Shown: positions 33,913 to 46,914 of the stretch, in pieces
How positions within the stretch are numbered: position 1 is the first letter of the stretch
How the letters are laid out: each line of letters opens with the position of its first letter
NCBI GenBank assembly: GCA_021307315.1
Contig: JAJSPD010000073.1
Coordinates: forward strand, 1 to 64,000
DNA length: 64,000 bases
Direction of reading: 5' to 3'
DNA from: Bisporella sp. PMI_857
Lineage: Eukaryota > Ascomycota > Leotiomycetes > Helotiales > Helotiaceae
Notes under the pieces: generated by a model
What the model saw: the letters and a program-made list of their open reading frames with translations, nothing else
The model's database searches: none
What the model was told of the DNA's origin: nothing
Position numbers and translations under genes: made by a program

Positions 33913-36842
33913 TTAACTATCTGGCATCGTGGTATTAGCGGGTGATCTATCCTCGTCCATGTCTGAGTCGTCGTCCACAGTTTGTTGCGTGGTCCAGGTA
34001 GCTGATCTACTAGTTCCCATTGTAGTAGCCGATGACATAGAGCTATATGTTGGCGCCCTAACAATATCAAACTCCTTTCGCACATGGAACTCTGATTTCT
34101 CAGAATCGTATTGGAGTTTTCCATCTGGAGTAATAATCCGGTAAGCTATCCACTTTATACGCTCTTTCCGTTGAGCCGTCATTGAAGGACGCTCTTGATA
34201 TTTCTCCTCCTCGTCGATTTTGTCTCCAGTAAACCAAGTGTCAGGGAAATAGTTATCCGCCCATAATAAACCTCGTAAGGCGAAATCTTCTGGGAGCGGC
34301 CTCGAATCGTTCTTCTCTGGTAACGGGAAAGCTTCATCCGTGATACGATCTGATTTTTCAAAGGTATTGAGTTGTCTCTTGAGCTTTTCAAACGGAAAGT
34401 CGGCTTCAAGGAGTTTCATAGCTGCAGGATGGCGTGATATGCAAAGCATAAATACTAATGTACAGTGAATGTAAGGCAAGACATTGGGGTCGCCAATACG
34501 ATCTAGCACAATGTCCAATGCTGAATTACTAAGTTGCATAGCCTTCTCGAAAGTGATCCTTGATAAAGATAAATCATTCGCAGATGCTCCTTCGCTAGTT
34601 GAGCCAGGAGTTATAGCTTTCATTAGTGGATTCTCGTGTGATGCCCATCCAAGCATTGCAACGCTATTAGCAATTGAGATATGGCATCCTTGCTCCATGA
34701 ATTTGCGTGTGACTCTGCCGATTTGAGCGCTAAGCAATCTCAGAAGTTCCGGAAGACCTTCATCAAATTTATCTATGTCCCTGTTCGTAAATAAAAGACC
34801 TTGAGCTTTCACAAATGCTGTGTCAAGAGGGGGTAGGCGGTACTGATTTTGGTTATTTTCAGATAGTACAGGTTCAAACAACGTCAAAACCGATTCTTTG
34901 GCTGAAGTAAACGGTACCACAACGCAGAGAGATTTTGCATAGTAGTACAGTTGCTGGAGAGCATTAGGCCGCGCGAGGATCGCAAGATGGCTAGGCAACG
35001 TCAGATGTGTGGACATAGAAACGAAGAAAGAAGCCATAGTTCACATGGTTTGCATCTAATAGACACAAGACCCACGATTCGGAAAATCCACTTACTGATA
35101 CAAGCGGCCTGTTGTAGGAGCTTTATCCGAAGCCTTAGAGTACCAGTGACGTGCCACACCTGTCCACACTTCTCTGTCTCTAATGTCATCGTCTTCGATG
35201 GCCATTCTATACCGACCAAGGTCACCAAGGCACTCGATCCAAGTATCTTCAAAAGCAGGCACCGTTTCATACAATAACGCCATCATTGAATAGGCGAGAT
35301 ATATGAAAGCCAGCATGTGATCAAGTGACGCTGGTAAACGGTGTCTGAGTAGCTCAAGAAAGGAACTAAAGAGAGAGTTGCTGAGTCAGTACTGCTTACG
35401 TTGTTTAAAGTTGACCAACCGTCCCAGTTCTCTGCAGATTCCCATATTCTGAAATGAGTCGCAAGTTTAAAGAAGATGAAAAAGAATTCTTACTGTATTC
35501 CGTGACGCCACATACGTGCTGGCATAGCATACTTGGATGCCAGTCGCCTTAAGGCTGGGCTGGCTGAAGGATGTTGAGAGGCTAAAAAGAAGTCATGATG
35601 CTCATGAAGTAACGTGCGATGTAAGGCGATTAGTGCTTGCCACTGCTCATTATTCAACTTTGATTGAGGTCCATCAACTTGACCCAACGTTGCTTGTTTG
35701 CTGTCGACTTCAATGCATTTTGCCTCCACCATCACGAGACCTGCATATATGCCCTTTACTTCCGCAACTAACTGCTCTTGAGAGATTGGTCGAGTTTCAG
35801 GCTGCATAATTATGTCATATATCTCCTCAGATTGACCTGCAGGGTCTTGCATAGAAGTTGCTGGTCTACTACTTAAGATGGCTGATGGAAAAGATGTTGG
35901 CCCAGAAGGAATGGGATGTCTGGGGCCAAGATTTTGGGGCGACTGGTACGCTTTGAAAGGCCTTGTTTGCAAAGCTGTCTTTGACCTATTCTTTTGAACA
36001 GAAACAATATTTGACAACTCAAAATTACCTCTCGCTGGGCGCGCATCATCAGGGCTCCAAAGCTGCTTTCTAGTTGCTGGTGGCCGCTGACGAGTGTCAA
36101 AACTATGGTGCTTTATATCCGACTCTACAATATCAAGCATGTTTTGTTGCTCGGTCTCTGAACCCGAACTGGATCTGAATGCCCCCAACGGCCGGGCATT
36201 CGAGCGTCGCGGTGGTGGGGATTCTGAGTCCCGGCATGGCGACTGAGAGCCTGCAGAGATTCCATCTCCCATAGCCGCTCTCTTTCTGGGAGGAAACTCC
36301 GGCTGGTCTATAACTTGCATGGGACTATCTTCGCGCTCTGTTGGTGATCCGATATTTAAGGACTGCAACGCAGAGATTGATCTTGTCGTTTGTGGATATG
36401 GGCGTTTCGTCTGGCCGCCGGGCTCGGGGGGTTTGCTGGTAGCCTCGTCGAGATTTGGTTTGCGCAGCAGAGACTCCGTTGTCGTTCTGTGGCGTGGTCA
36501 GTTTCTTCGCTCAAATACACAAGGCAGCAGCCTTGTCCTGCGGATAGCAGATTGACCAGATACTGGAGCCTAGACATCGCCAAATCTAGAGGGGTGGTGT
36601 GATGCTTACTTCTTTTGCTGCGAGTCCGCCTCGTACTTGGCTCGAAAAGAACGCAGCTCGTTCTCGCTGACTCCCTGAGGGAACCGATCTCGGTGATCAA
36701 GGTTCGCATGGTTATGAAGCTCGTTAGTCGACTGGAAGATTTTCCTGTCGCTGCAAAAAATGCAAGCCCAGGATTGTGTGGTTTTGTTATTTCGTCTTTG
36801 ATATTGTATCCAGCCGTCAGATAGGTTTGGTGGAGGGGGCAT
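33913..36842 (-). CDS. EST1/SMG-type DNA/RNA-binding-domain protein with N-terminal zinc finger
   Basis: Four exons, 36842-36610, 36486-35494, 35365-35096 and 34990-33913, give 857 aa. Introns are longer than in most neighbours (123, 128, 105 nt), but the splices rebuild conserved sequence: GIHSFLELLRHRLP and GRLYHHLAILARPNALQQ. Near residues 20-50 lies a C2H2-like finger (WACIFCSDRK, then H-x-H spacing). Residues 80-290 are a disordered Ser/Pro-rich linker. From about 330 comes the EST1 central domain of helical repeats, with ALIALHRTLLHEHHDFFLAS, YSMMALLYETVPAFEDTWIE and ARHWYSKASDKAPTTG. Relatives of EST1/SMG5-7 act at telomeres or in nonsense-mediated decay; this fungal branch is uncharacterised and I see no PIN domain. 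The C-terminus is acidic and Ser-rich. Confidence 0.8.
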
Positions 36843-39800
36843 TTCTAGGAGGATTCATTCGTTGACACTGTGTGTAAAGGTCCCCGCTACCGACCGGATC
36901 GAAAACTACATGGAAACTGATGGGAAGAATAGTTTATAAGTTGAAAATAAGTAAAGTGGCAGTGGCAACCTAGGACACATCTTATTCACCGAAGACATTG
37001 GGGGGGAAGGGAATAAGAAAGAGCCTGGGGCGCGTGAGGCTCTGCGGATCGCGCACCATCAGTGTAAGGCAAACAGTACAACGCTACCTGTCTGCTCTTT
37101 CCACCCCCTCAGCCCCCCCGATTTGCTCACCGAACATTTCCAGTAATGTGAGCTCTTAATTATTTGAATTTGAACCTCACTCAAGCTCTGACTAGTTTCA
37201 GCCTCACGAGTCCTCTTCGCCCAGCTTTTCCTTGTGAAAAGCTATAAAGAACCCAACTTACGTGTAGTCCAAGCCTGGAAAATCAGAGGACGCCCTCAGC
37301 CTTTAAATATTGCGGCCCATAAAAGGAGGGTAGCCTACACGCCTCATTTAAAGCACAAAACAATGGAGTCTTCAAGCCACTATAATTGCGTGCCACATTT
37401 TCTTTTAAGCAGACTGATTATTCATTCATTACTCTTCATGCACGATGAAACCTTGAGCAGCTTATAGTCAAATGTCAATGCCTATCATGACAACCCTGAT
37501 ATATGTCGCCATGTAAATGCGATCCTTCGTTACTGTATAAGGCCAACTCTCCTATATACTCTTATGTAGAAATATAGACAGCCTCACTCTTCTCAAATGT
37601 CAATCAACGTCTTTTCCATGGAATACCCATTGGAGACAGCCTCGTCTCATACACAGCCTATAACACACCAAAACTGAGCGCGTTGCAAAAAGGACTTCGC
37701 ACAGCCAATACTTTGTACTGGCGCGGTTACCGTCTCAAGGCAGTTGCAAACCTCCTTCGAGGCACAGAAGAAGCCAGCTAAACCAATGCTAGATAATCCT
37801 CCCTACCTTGCTGAAGCTTCTCTATCAGGCCGGGTCGTTCAAGTTAGCAGTCTGACACTCGCCTCCCATATCCCCTTCCCTACTGCGATGCCAACAAATC
37901 AAATTGCTATGTTTAGCAGTGATATTTCTTATATCAAGGCTTATATTTCACAGGTCTAGAAGTTGGCGATATTCACACATGCTCAAAAATACGTAAGGAA
38001 TTGAACGCGTTGAATCTCACATACCACGCTATGCACTGGAGTATTCACTTCATTTTTATTTTTATGTAGGAACTAATCCAACATTGCTACCCAACAAGTC
38101 GTGCAAAATACATGAACTGCAAAGGACGATGTTGATAAAGCATGTATAACAGCATGTTCGTCACGACTTGAGTAGACATCACGACGATTCCAACTCAAAA
38201 ACGGATCGCAATTTGCTCAAGATTTGTCTGTGTCTTTCAGGAACTATCGAGTAGTGATCCGAATCGCGCGAATCCGCTGCTGGCCGTGCTTATGGGTTTT
38301 TGGCCTTCCCACCAGAATATTGGAAACCTTCAAAGACATAGGCCCGCTATCAACTCCGAATCCCCGTTTTTGTAGGGCGGACAAGCGCTTCGAACCAGAG
38401 CCAGCGATTCACGACAGCACAACGATGCATTACATGACGGTTCTCCAATGGATTATACTCTATCTTGGCTAGGAAATCTTGTCCAAACATAAATATCTTG
38501 GGCGCAATTTCCTCAATATCCCTCCAATCTGCGACCTCGGCGACGTGGGGTTGGTGCCCAATTCACTTTTAAATATATCTAAGACCACGATGTTTTGCAT
38601 GGCCCGTGTATGCAAGAAGCACTCAATCGAACGAACGGCTGTTCTTGTGGTTGACAGCATAGTTTACCTATTCTATCGGGTGAGCCCCTTGCGGGTATCC
38701 AGTGCGCCCGATGCTTAATTCTTCATCCCAGGATGACCCTGTAGTATAAGGAGCACTTTTTGGAAAATTATGACAGGCCAGTTTACCCAGTCGATACTGT
38801 AAAGCTGGCGACCAGGACGCGTGGCAGGAGAAAGACAACCGCCAGACTCTCCAAGAAAGGACGTGGTAGGAAAGTTCGAGCACATGTTTGTGGCATTACT
38901 ATCTCATGACTGATTTGAATATGGGTTTTGGTTCTGGCTGTGCAGCCCATGTGAACCTTGACTCAATCTTGGAGTCTTGCAAATACCCCATCACCCTGGC
39001 AAGCTGCAAAGGAAAGCATAAATACATGAAGTTTTAGGTTTATGCTGTATTTGAAACCTGTTTATCCATTTTAAATCATCCCATCAAAGATATCTTTTAT
39101 TGTTGCCTATCAAGTTCCATTGCAGTCCTGCAGTGATATTTTGCTTTTGATTGGGTTATCTTTTACTATACCAGAACTTAATGTTTCAAGGTTTATTTTC
39201 TTAAGATTGGTATCATAGCTAAGAGCAGTACTCAATCGTAATTGCTCAAAGCTACTTTACCACTTTTCCCCCGTACACCTACAGCACTTCTGTCTTGATC
39301 GGTTTTGGGGGGCTCTCATGTCAAACTGTTTATGAGACATTCATAGCCAGTTGACCACAAAGCTCGCGTTACCAATTACGAAAGATTACGGGCTTGAGTA
39401 TTTGCGTAAGGTCTAAGCCACTGTATGCACACGACCCAAGGGATGGAGTTTCATATCTGTCATTTATTGTCGATTTCAAAGGCTATGGGTCCTTAAGTAA
39501 GTTAAGTTGAATCCAGTGGAAGTGCATTGTTCACTCCGTTGCACGGGAACAATAATCAGTGAATTGCCAAGCAGTCCGGTGCTGGCAGGGTTATCATACA
39601 CGCGTTCTCGATCGCTGGTAGTGTTGGTTGCCTCATCGCTTGCATGTTTTCTTTTCACTATGATGAAGGTGAAAATTTTGCAACACTATATCACATGTCT
39701 TTGCCCCCCGGCAGAGGAAAGCGGCAAACAAAGCATCCTCGGATTCATAAGATGAAGTTTTCTGCCTGTATGTCTTCCTAAAAGCGTATTGTCACTTAAT

Positions 39801-42732
39801 AGTCATCATCTATATTATTTTCGAGCTCCAATGTCCGGCTTCCGAAGCAAAATCCTTAATAAAAAAAAAATGCAGACGTGGCCCTGTGGCTGAGCTGATC
39901 GAAGAGGCAATTTCCAGATTCATGCTTGATCTGCAAGGTGGCAAAACTTCTTCCAAGCAACCAAAGCACAGAACCTGATCTCTGATTCCAAGCAGGGACT
40001 TGGACTTTAAAAACCTGAAAAAGATGTTTGTTGATAGAATTGAATCTATGTAAACAAGGAATTCTCGTAAATTCAGGGGTAGAATGGTTTTGGGGGCCGA
40101 GTGGCAAAGTAAGCGAGGCGCCATTAGCCCAGCTGGTCTGAATGGCACTTCAGCAGACCATGGTTCTCTTCCAGCGTTATCCTTCACAGTAGCTGAGCTT
40201 ATTTCGACGTCGAGTTAAGATGCCCTGATATCCTCGTGATATGCTGAGATACGAGTTTGCTTGCCTCCAATTTGCCCTGTCCTAGTTTTCATCAGTCCTG
40301 TCAGAGCCCTATTCGATTACCCAATCAGTCTGTATGCACTACTAGGCGGAAATGAATATTGTCGAGGACTTGGACATCGCAGACAAATCAGATCTAATTA
40401 TCGGTAATTTGCTGGACAGCGCTTCGCAGAAGCCTCTGTTACAGTTCTCGGTCTAGCTGGAAATTCTTTGATAGAACCAGAGACCATACTAGTTCTACCA
40501 TGGCCAAATATTTTCTTACCGCTTCCACTCCTAGCGATATTGATTGCTGCCTTGTTTTCGCCTCTCAATGGTCAGCGCTAATTACACTGTTGTCTGAGCG
40601 TTGGCCTTGTTGCTTGGGGAGTACTGGCTGGCCATGAGGCACCCTAGAGACATTACACCGCTATATGTCCTTGTGGCTTGAGACCAGCTTTACCAAGGAC
40701 CTCAAGTGACTATCAGTCACGTAGATACACAGCTGAACATTATAGGTAATCTTATCCTACCTGATACCTTAAGCTGAGATCAGCAGTAAATATAGCTATT
40801 CTAATCCTCATTATATTTAGCCTGATTAAAGATTTGCCGTATTCGGTCACAGGTATATATATTTTGCTATATAAATTTTTGGTGATCGAGTTGCACCAAC
40901 GCATTCATTAGGCACAAATTAGTGGGTTAGGTATGGCTGTGTGTGACAGTCATCTTCATCTTTGCCTTATGTCGCAAAACATTAAATGGAAACAAGTGTT
41001 CAAGTAGATGCTCACAAGGCCAGACAAGGCAGACAAAAAGTAATCTCGTGGCAGGATTGTATCGCATTGCTCTCTGTTGTGATTTGTGGTGTCATCTCGA
41101 ACCATTTTTCTGAGATATGACAATCCAACCAAAAAATAACTCTCGACACCAACTCGGCGATTCTATCTTCCCAATCAACACGGTGATTTTGAATACTTTA
41201 AACGCAGATTATTCTGTTTGTGTGACCGGGACAACGCCCCCATTTGCATTGGCGTAGCAACAATCATGATTCAGAATAAGTTAATGTAACACGAAACAAT
41301 TCATTTTCGTCAACGCCAACCAATCGGGTACTGAAAGTGGTGATTGCTTTCTTCCGGCCAGCCACAGGAGGATATTCCCTTTACCGCGCGGCACTGTTGC
41401 ACATTCTATGCTATCATGACGGAAACAACTTCTCTAAAAACACAAGATTTCATTGACAGAGGCGTAGTCCACGATACCTCGCTCGCACTGACTCAAATGG
41501 TACTTAATACTTTTTGCTGCCATGACAACACAGACATGAAACGCGCGAGCAGTTTATTTTGAATTCAATACTTCATTTGCGGATATTGAACAGCCACAAG
41601 ATACACAACAGAGAGGCAAACAATATCGTATTAAGCCTTAAATCTTTGCAACGAAACGTAACCAGCCAACATTGGCCCTATATATGCTGCAGCCTCATGT
41701 GATTGTGCAAAGCACATGCGTTCCACAGCGACAATGTTGCATTAATTCCTATATTAGGCTTCCCGTGCATATTCGTTGGCTGGCGTTTCCCCGTTCTTTT
41801 ATCTTCATATTGCCTTGCCAAGAATCACTATGGCATCTAGAGATATACCAGCCAAACCAATAGTGCAAATAAACGGCTTGCAGCGAACGCAGGAGCTTAG
41901 AATTTCTATGAGTCTTTGTAGCCTTTGATTTAGCCCTTTATGCGAAAACTGTGCTCGAGAATCTAAAGGCATAATCTAGGAAGAAGGCTCCAATTGTGGG
42001 TAATGGACTGAGGGAGCTATTGAGAGTTCCAAGGTATCTGCAATTAGACCTGCGCCTAGACTCTTTTTTGAGCCTTCGAAACATTCGTATATTGACTAGG
42101 ATTCGAGAATCATGTTAAATACTTCTAAAAAAGCGATATTTCAAAGTTTGTTCGATAACTTGTCAACCACCACAGACATTTATGTGCAATTGTATTACTA
42201 AGATATGACTAAAACCAACACGCCAAGGATCGGCCCTACATACAAAGTCTATATGTATAAAAACTTGTCTGGATAGTCAAATTTTTGTTGTCATGTTATC
42301 TTTGTGTCACTTGATGCTATCTTGCGAAATTCAATCACCTTCCTAATTAGAGCGTCGAATTCTAGGATGGTAGATATCTACCGGTTTCCCCGCAGCTTAC
42401 ATATCCATAATTTGCACATAAGATCTGCTAGCAGCTATCGCGCTAGGATTTCAACCTTATCATTAAAGAGGCACTGACGCAGGTCCCAGGTTTTAGCCCT
42501 TACAAAGCCATATAAACTTTGGCATGTCGTCATGGATCTCTCGGAGCTCATTCCTTTTAGAATCGATATGGCGCTTGGCTGTCCAAATCTCCTTACTAGG
42601 ATTACTGTCTAGCAGCATAATTACCATCTGGCTTATGCATTCGATATATCTCTCTTTCACCCCAAGCCAGCCGAGCCAGGGAGTGTTGTCAAAGTATTCA
42701 TTCACGAAAGGTAAAGGAAGAATTCGGTCGTG
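36843..42732. other. Gene-free stretch of 5.9 kb
   Basis: Only short ORFs. The longest, 39810-40187 minus (125 codons), has low-grade composition and no motif. A hydrophobic 30-codon stretch near 40480-40590 could be a relic of a membrane protein but has no clear start. A sequence matching the tRNA A-box consensus occurs near 40122 but without a matching B-box or acceptor pairing. No transposase, LTR or simple-repeat array seen. Confidence 0.4.
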
Positions 42733-44551
42733 ATGTTATTCTCCACTTTTGCCCCTGTCTCACTCTCTGTTTTCATTGTCCTTCAAGGCGTTTCGAGTTC
42801 ACCAACATGGAGTAAGTTATAAATATTTATACTTCCGCTGGATTCTCAATCTAACTTTCGGCAAGGCCAACCTAAGAAACTCCCTGACCTACTATACGCT
42901 GGAGTAGAGGAGCTCATAGCAGGATTGGAGAAAGGTGCTTTCACGAGTGTTGATCTCACCAAGGTTTGTTGGTCATAAAACTGCGCGTGAAAGATCATAA
43001 TTTGACAAACAAGCTTAGGCTTACATTCTTCGGATTGAAGAAGTAAATTCGGTACTTCACGCTGTCACAGAAATCAATCCTGATGCCCTATCAATTGCAG
43101 CTAGCCTGGACGCTGAGCGGGCAAATGGTACAATTAGAAGTGCTCTTCACGGAATCCCGATACTACTCAAGAATAATATTGCCACACGAGACCAGATGAA
43201 CAACACCGCTGGGTCATTATCATTACTTGGCGCGACAGTCTCGCGCGATTCACCAGTCGCAGCAAAATTAAGGGCATCAGGTGCGATTCTACTTGGAAAG
43301 GCAAATCTGTCTCAGTGGGCCAATTTTCGATCAAGCAATACCTCTAATGGATGGAGCGCACATGGAGGACAAGTTACGGGAGCATATTACCCAGATATGG
43401 ATCCATCAGGGAGTTCTTCTGGTAGTGCTGTTGGGAGCTCAATAGGGCTTGCACTGGCTTCACTGGGCACAGAAACTTGGGGCAGTATTCTTAGCCCATC
43501 TAGTCAAAACAATTTAGTGGGCATAAAACCAACGGTTGGACTGACCTCCAGGTCACTGGTGATTCCTATCAGTGAGCACCAGGATACCGTTGGACCAATG
43601 GCTCGAACTGTATCAGATGCGGCATATATACTATCTATTATTGCAGGAAAGGACGAAGCAGACAATTACACACTAGCTCAACCTTGGGATATACCTCCAG
43701 ACTACACTCGGGCTCTTAAATTTTCAAGCTTTAAGGGTACCCGAATTGGCATACCGAGAAATGCTTTGACGCCTGATCAGACTAGCCAGCCAGTCCTGGA
43801 CGCTTTCGAGGAAGCAATCCAAGTCATGAAAAATGCAGGAGCTATCATTATCGAAAATGCAAACTACTCTGCATTCGACGAGTGGTTAGCTGACGCTCAG
43901 GCACCAATTGGCAACGAGAGCATCGTTCTCGACGTAGACTTTTCTTCTGGCTTACCAAAATATCTTGCAGAGCTGACCTATAATCCCAACAAGATTTACA
44001 GTCTCACCGATGAGCTGAACTACACACAGTCTTCTCCCCTCGAGGAATATCCTGAACGGAATACCGCTGTTTGGGAAGAATCTCTTTCGTTGGACTTCGC
44101 CAATACCGATTACCGCTTTTGGCAAGCGTTTCAGTACACTTCATACCTGGGAGGTGAGGGAGGAGTCACAGGTGCATTAGATACTTATGGTCTCGATGCT
44201 TTAATATTGCCAACAGATTTCTCAACGGCGCAGCCTGCATACGCAGGCTTACCGGTAGTAACTGTACCCCTTGGATTTTACCCGAGCAATACAACTGTTG
44301 TTAGATCTAGAAACTGGAATTTGGTTCAAATTGGACCACATGTGCCGCAAGTCTACCCTTCTTTTTTGGCTTGAAAGGTTCAATTTCCAAGACTAACATC
44401 ATTTCTCAGGTTTGGTCTTTCGTTTCTGGGGCCAAAGTGGTCCGAAGAACTACTCATTGGTTTAGCATATGCCTATGAGCAACGAACACATACGAGGATG
44501 AAGGCCCAGCCTTACATTATTCCCAACATTCAATTGGGGGATGTTATGTGA
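42733..44551 (+). CDS. Secreted amidase-signature hydrolase
   Basis: Four exons, 42733-42811, 42866-42963, 43019-44346 and 44410-44551, 548 aa. The first 23 residues are a signal peptide (SVFIVLQGVSSSPTW region). Then come FTSVDLTKAYILRIEEVNSVLHAV and SALHGIPILLKNNI, which holds the catalytic Lys (about 110). The Ser/Gly loop is DPSGSSSGSAVGSS (cis-Ser about 192-193), and GTETWGSI has the nucleophile Ser (about 215). It belongs to the amidase signature family of Ser-Ser-Lys hydrolases; fungal secreted members are often annotated amidase or GatA-like, substrate unknown. The last intron must use a GC donor (CC/GCAAGT at 44347) to give GPHVPFGLSFLG; with the usual GT the end is lost. Several N-glycosylation sequons (NNT, NYT) fit secretion. 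Confidence 0.85.
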
Positions 44552-46914
44552 ACAAGGATGATAGCTGAAATCCACTTTCAGAGCGGCTAAGCAAAAACAT
44601 GATTATAGTACCAACACATTAGGATCCACAAATGTTTGTTGCGCTGTTGACGTAGCCACATCCAATTACCATCCAATAGATGAAATTCATAGGCTTCTCC
44701 CCGTCCGTTCCGGGACCGACTCGCGTTCCTGGTGTCCAGGGCTTCTTGCATACAATCAAGGCTCTATCCTTACATACTTGTTCCATCAGTTGGAATAAGA
44801 AGCTCCAAGGGGACGTAGCACAAGATATTCATCCTCGCTTAAGATACAGTGGCCCCTTACCTGGTGAAACAAAGCATTGAGGCTCCCTTCAAACGCATGA
44901 TACCATTTCAGCCTCAAACATTTCCTCTGCCTAAGTGTAAGACCATCTACAACCTCACATTAATATATTGATATTTTCGGCCCTTAATCCATACCAACAT
45001 ATGCGGCTGACATGCCAAGGCCCAAACGAGGCAAAAAAACTGCCTCGTTTTCACACAGGCGATGTATTCATTCGGCCCCCAGTCCCGGCAATTCGGGTAC
45101 GACATCCTTCGAAAGTTCCCTATAAGGCGACTAAAAAAGGCAGACATTTCATTTCTCTGCATTAAGATACGCCTTGATTTTGAGGCTTAAATCCGGAGGC
45201 TTCACAAATACTTTTTTATTTGTTAAGGTTACACCTGATACATAAAAGCTGCGGGGCAAGGCTTTCCGTTTCCCAATTTGGCTGATTTTGCAAGGGCTTG
45301 CCCGCCTCCTACTTGTGGTATAACACTGGAATATTCGAACTTTGAAGACTTCGTCATAAGTGATAGAGAATCGATTTTGATCTTGTTTGAAGCTCTCGGG
45401 AAATTAGCAGAATTGCGAAAGCTGTCTCCGATATCGCAATGGATGGTAAGCATGAGAGAGTTATTGCTTGGAGTGACTGATGACAAGGCTGGTTGACAGT
45501 GAGAATTTATAGAAGAAGTCGCTGGGCACCACCTACAGTTTGCGTTTTTAGCCGATGAATCAGAGTTAAACACTTGTATAAGGCAAAAATAAGGCTGTAA
45601 TAGTGGGATGAATCGAAGATCCGTCTTAGAAAGCATGCTTTCCAACATATAAGAATCCTGTTTCCAGCGCTAAACTATCTATGGAACGGTTCATCACTCG
45701 ATGAGCATCCCTTACCATCTTCCAGAATGCAATGGAAAGCCAATGATGTAAAATTGAGATGTAGCCATTAATTGACTTATCTGGTACCTCATTTACGAGA
45801 GACTTCAATCACGGACTTCAGATGGGGTTAACCCGGCATCATCAAACCCCGATAGCCGAGATCATGTCTCAAGATCAGGTGCAGCCGCTTGTTTGGAAGT
45901 CGTTTCAGCAATCAGAAACTCACAATCTGGTAGGTTTTATCTGCCTTGCCTAAAATCAAGATTATCTGGACATCGTGAACCACCAAATGTACCCTATCCC
46001 ACGACGAATGCCTTCTGAATGGTTGCGCGGAGGATCACTTGACAAAGCCCCAGGATCGCTCGTTTATGATAGCCTGTCATGCGGAACACATCTAGTGTTG
46101 CACTTCCTAAGCGATAGGGCAGCCAAAAAATTTCATTGGTCTCCCAAAATTCACGTTTAACCTGCGGAATACGTGAGATATGGTGAAAAATGATGAAGAA
46201 CACTCACGATGGCTTAGTAGAGAATCAGATGAGCCTTGTGGTGGAGAGGGAGCGCCAAGGAATCGTGCGCGTGCCTTCGGAGCTGGAGTCAGAGGAGTCA
46301 GAGGAGTCAGAGCTGAAGGTATCGTGAAAGTTAACAGACGCTCTCGCCGTATGAATCCTAGAGGTCATGGGTGTCTAGCACGAATGGGCAAACGGTCTTT
46401 TGCCTTGTAGGAATATAGGCTGCTCGGGAAGCAAGCCTCCCGACGGCGAATTGGACGTGCCATTAGAGATGGATATACATGGCAAATGAAGGCTAAGCGA
46501 TCGTAAGACGGGGAAATATGAGACGCGAAAGATATGGACTGAAAGGAAGAGATATTTCTGCCTAGAGTACAATCATAGTCATTGCCCTAAGGTCCAGAGT
46601 ATCAGCCTAGTATTCTCAATGTGTCAAATTAATTTGTCGCATTGAAAGCGAGATGAAATAATAATCATGGCTGTTTTATTTTAGTTACAGTACAATGTTA
46701 CTCTTTTACAAGAGCTGGCTTGGAGAAGGGGGAGGGGGTTGGTGTCCTATTGCATTTAGCAATTCCTTTTGTCCTTTAAGATGGTTGACTTATACTACAG
46801 ACCTTATGTTATCCAATCTACTTCCTGAATCGTTCCCAGGGGTCTCGAACAACTTCCTGATATTGTTATCAAAGTACCTACCAACATTGACGGACACTCA
46901 CTCGTCTCAATCTC
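44552..46914. other. Intergenic, 2.4 kb
   Basis: No supported gene. Opposed ORFs at 45229-45648 (minus, 139 codons) and 45278-45496 (plus, 72 codons) overlap each other and neither has recognisable motifs. Other ORFs are short. Confidence 0.4.
46285..46311 (+). repeat. Three tandem copies of a 9-bp unit
   Basis: The unit GGAGTCAGA is repeated three times without mismatch. Its length is a multiple of three, but it lies in a short ORF (46180-46410) that I do not consider a gene. Confidence 0.9.

Noticed and set aside
40115..40190. tRNA A-box-like match (TAGCCCAGCTGG)
   Set aside because: No proper B-box at the right distance (GGTTCTCTTCC only), and no acceptor stem pairing.
45229..45648. Minus ORF (139 codons) opposed by a plus ORF (45278-45496)
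   Set aside because: Both strands are open, neither shows motifs or a credible gene structure.
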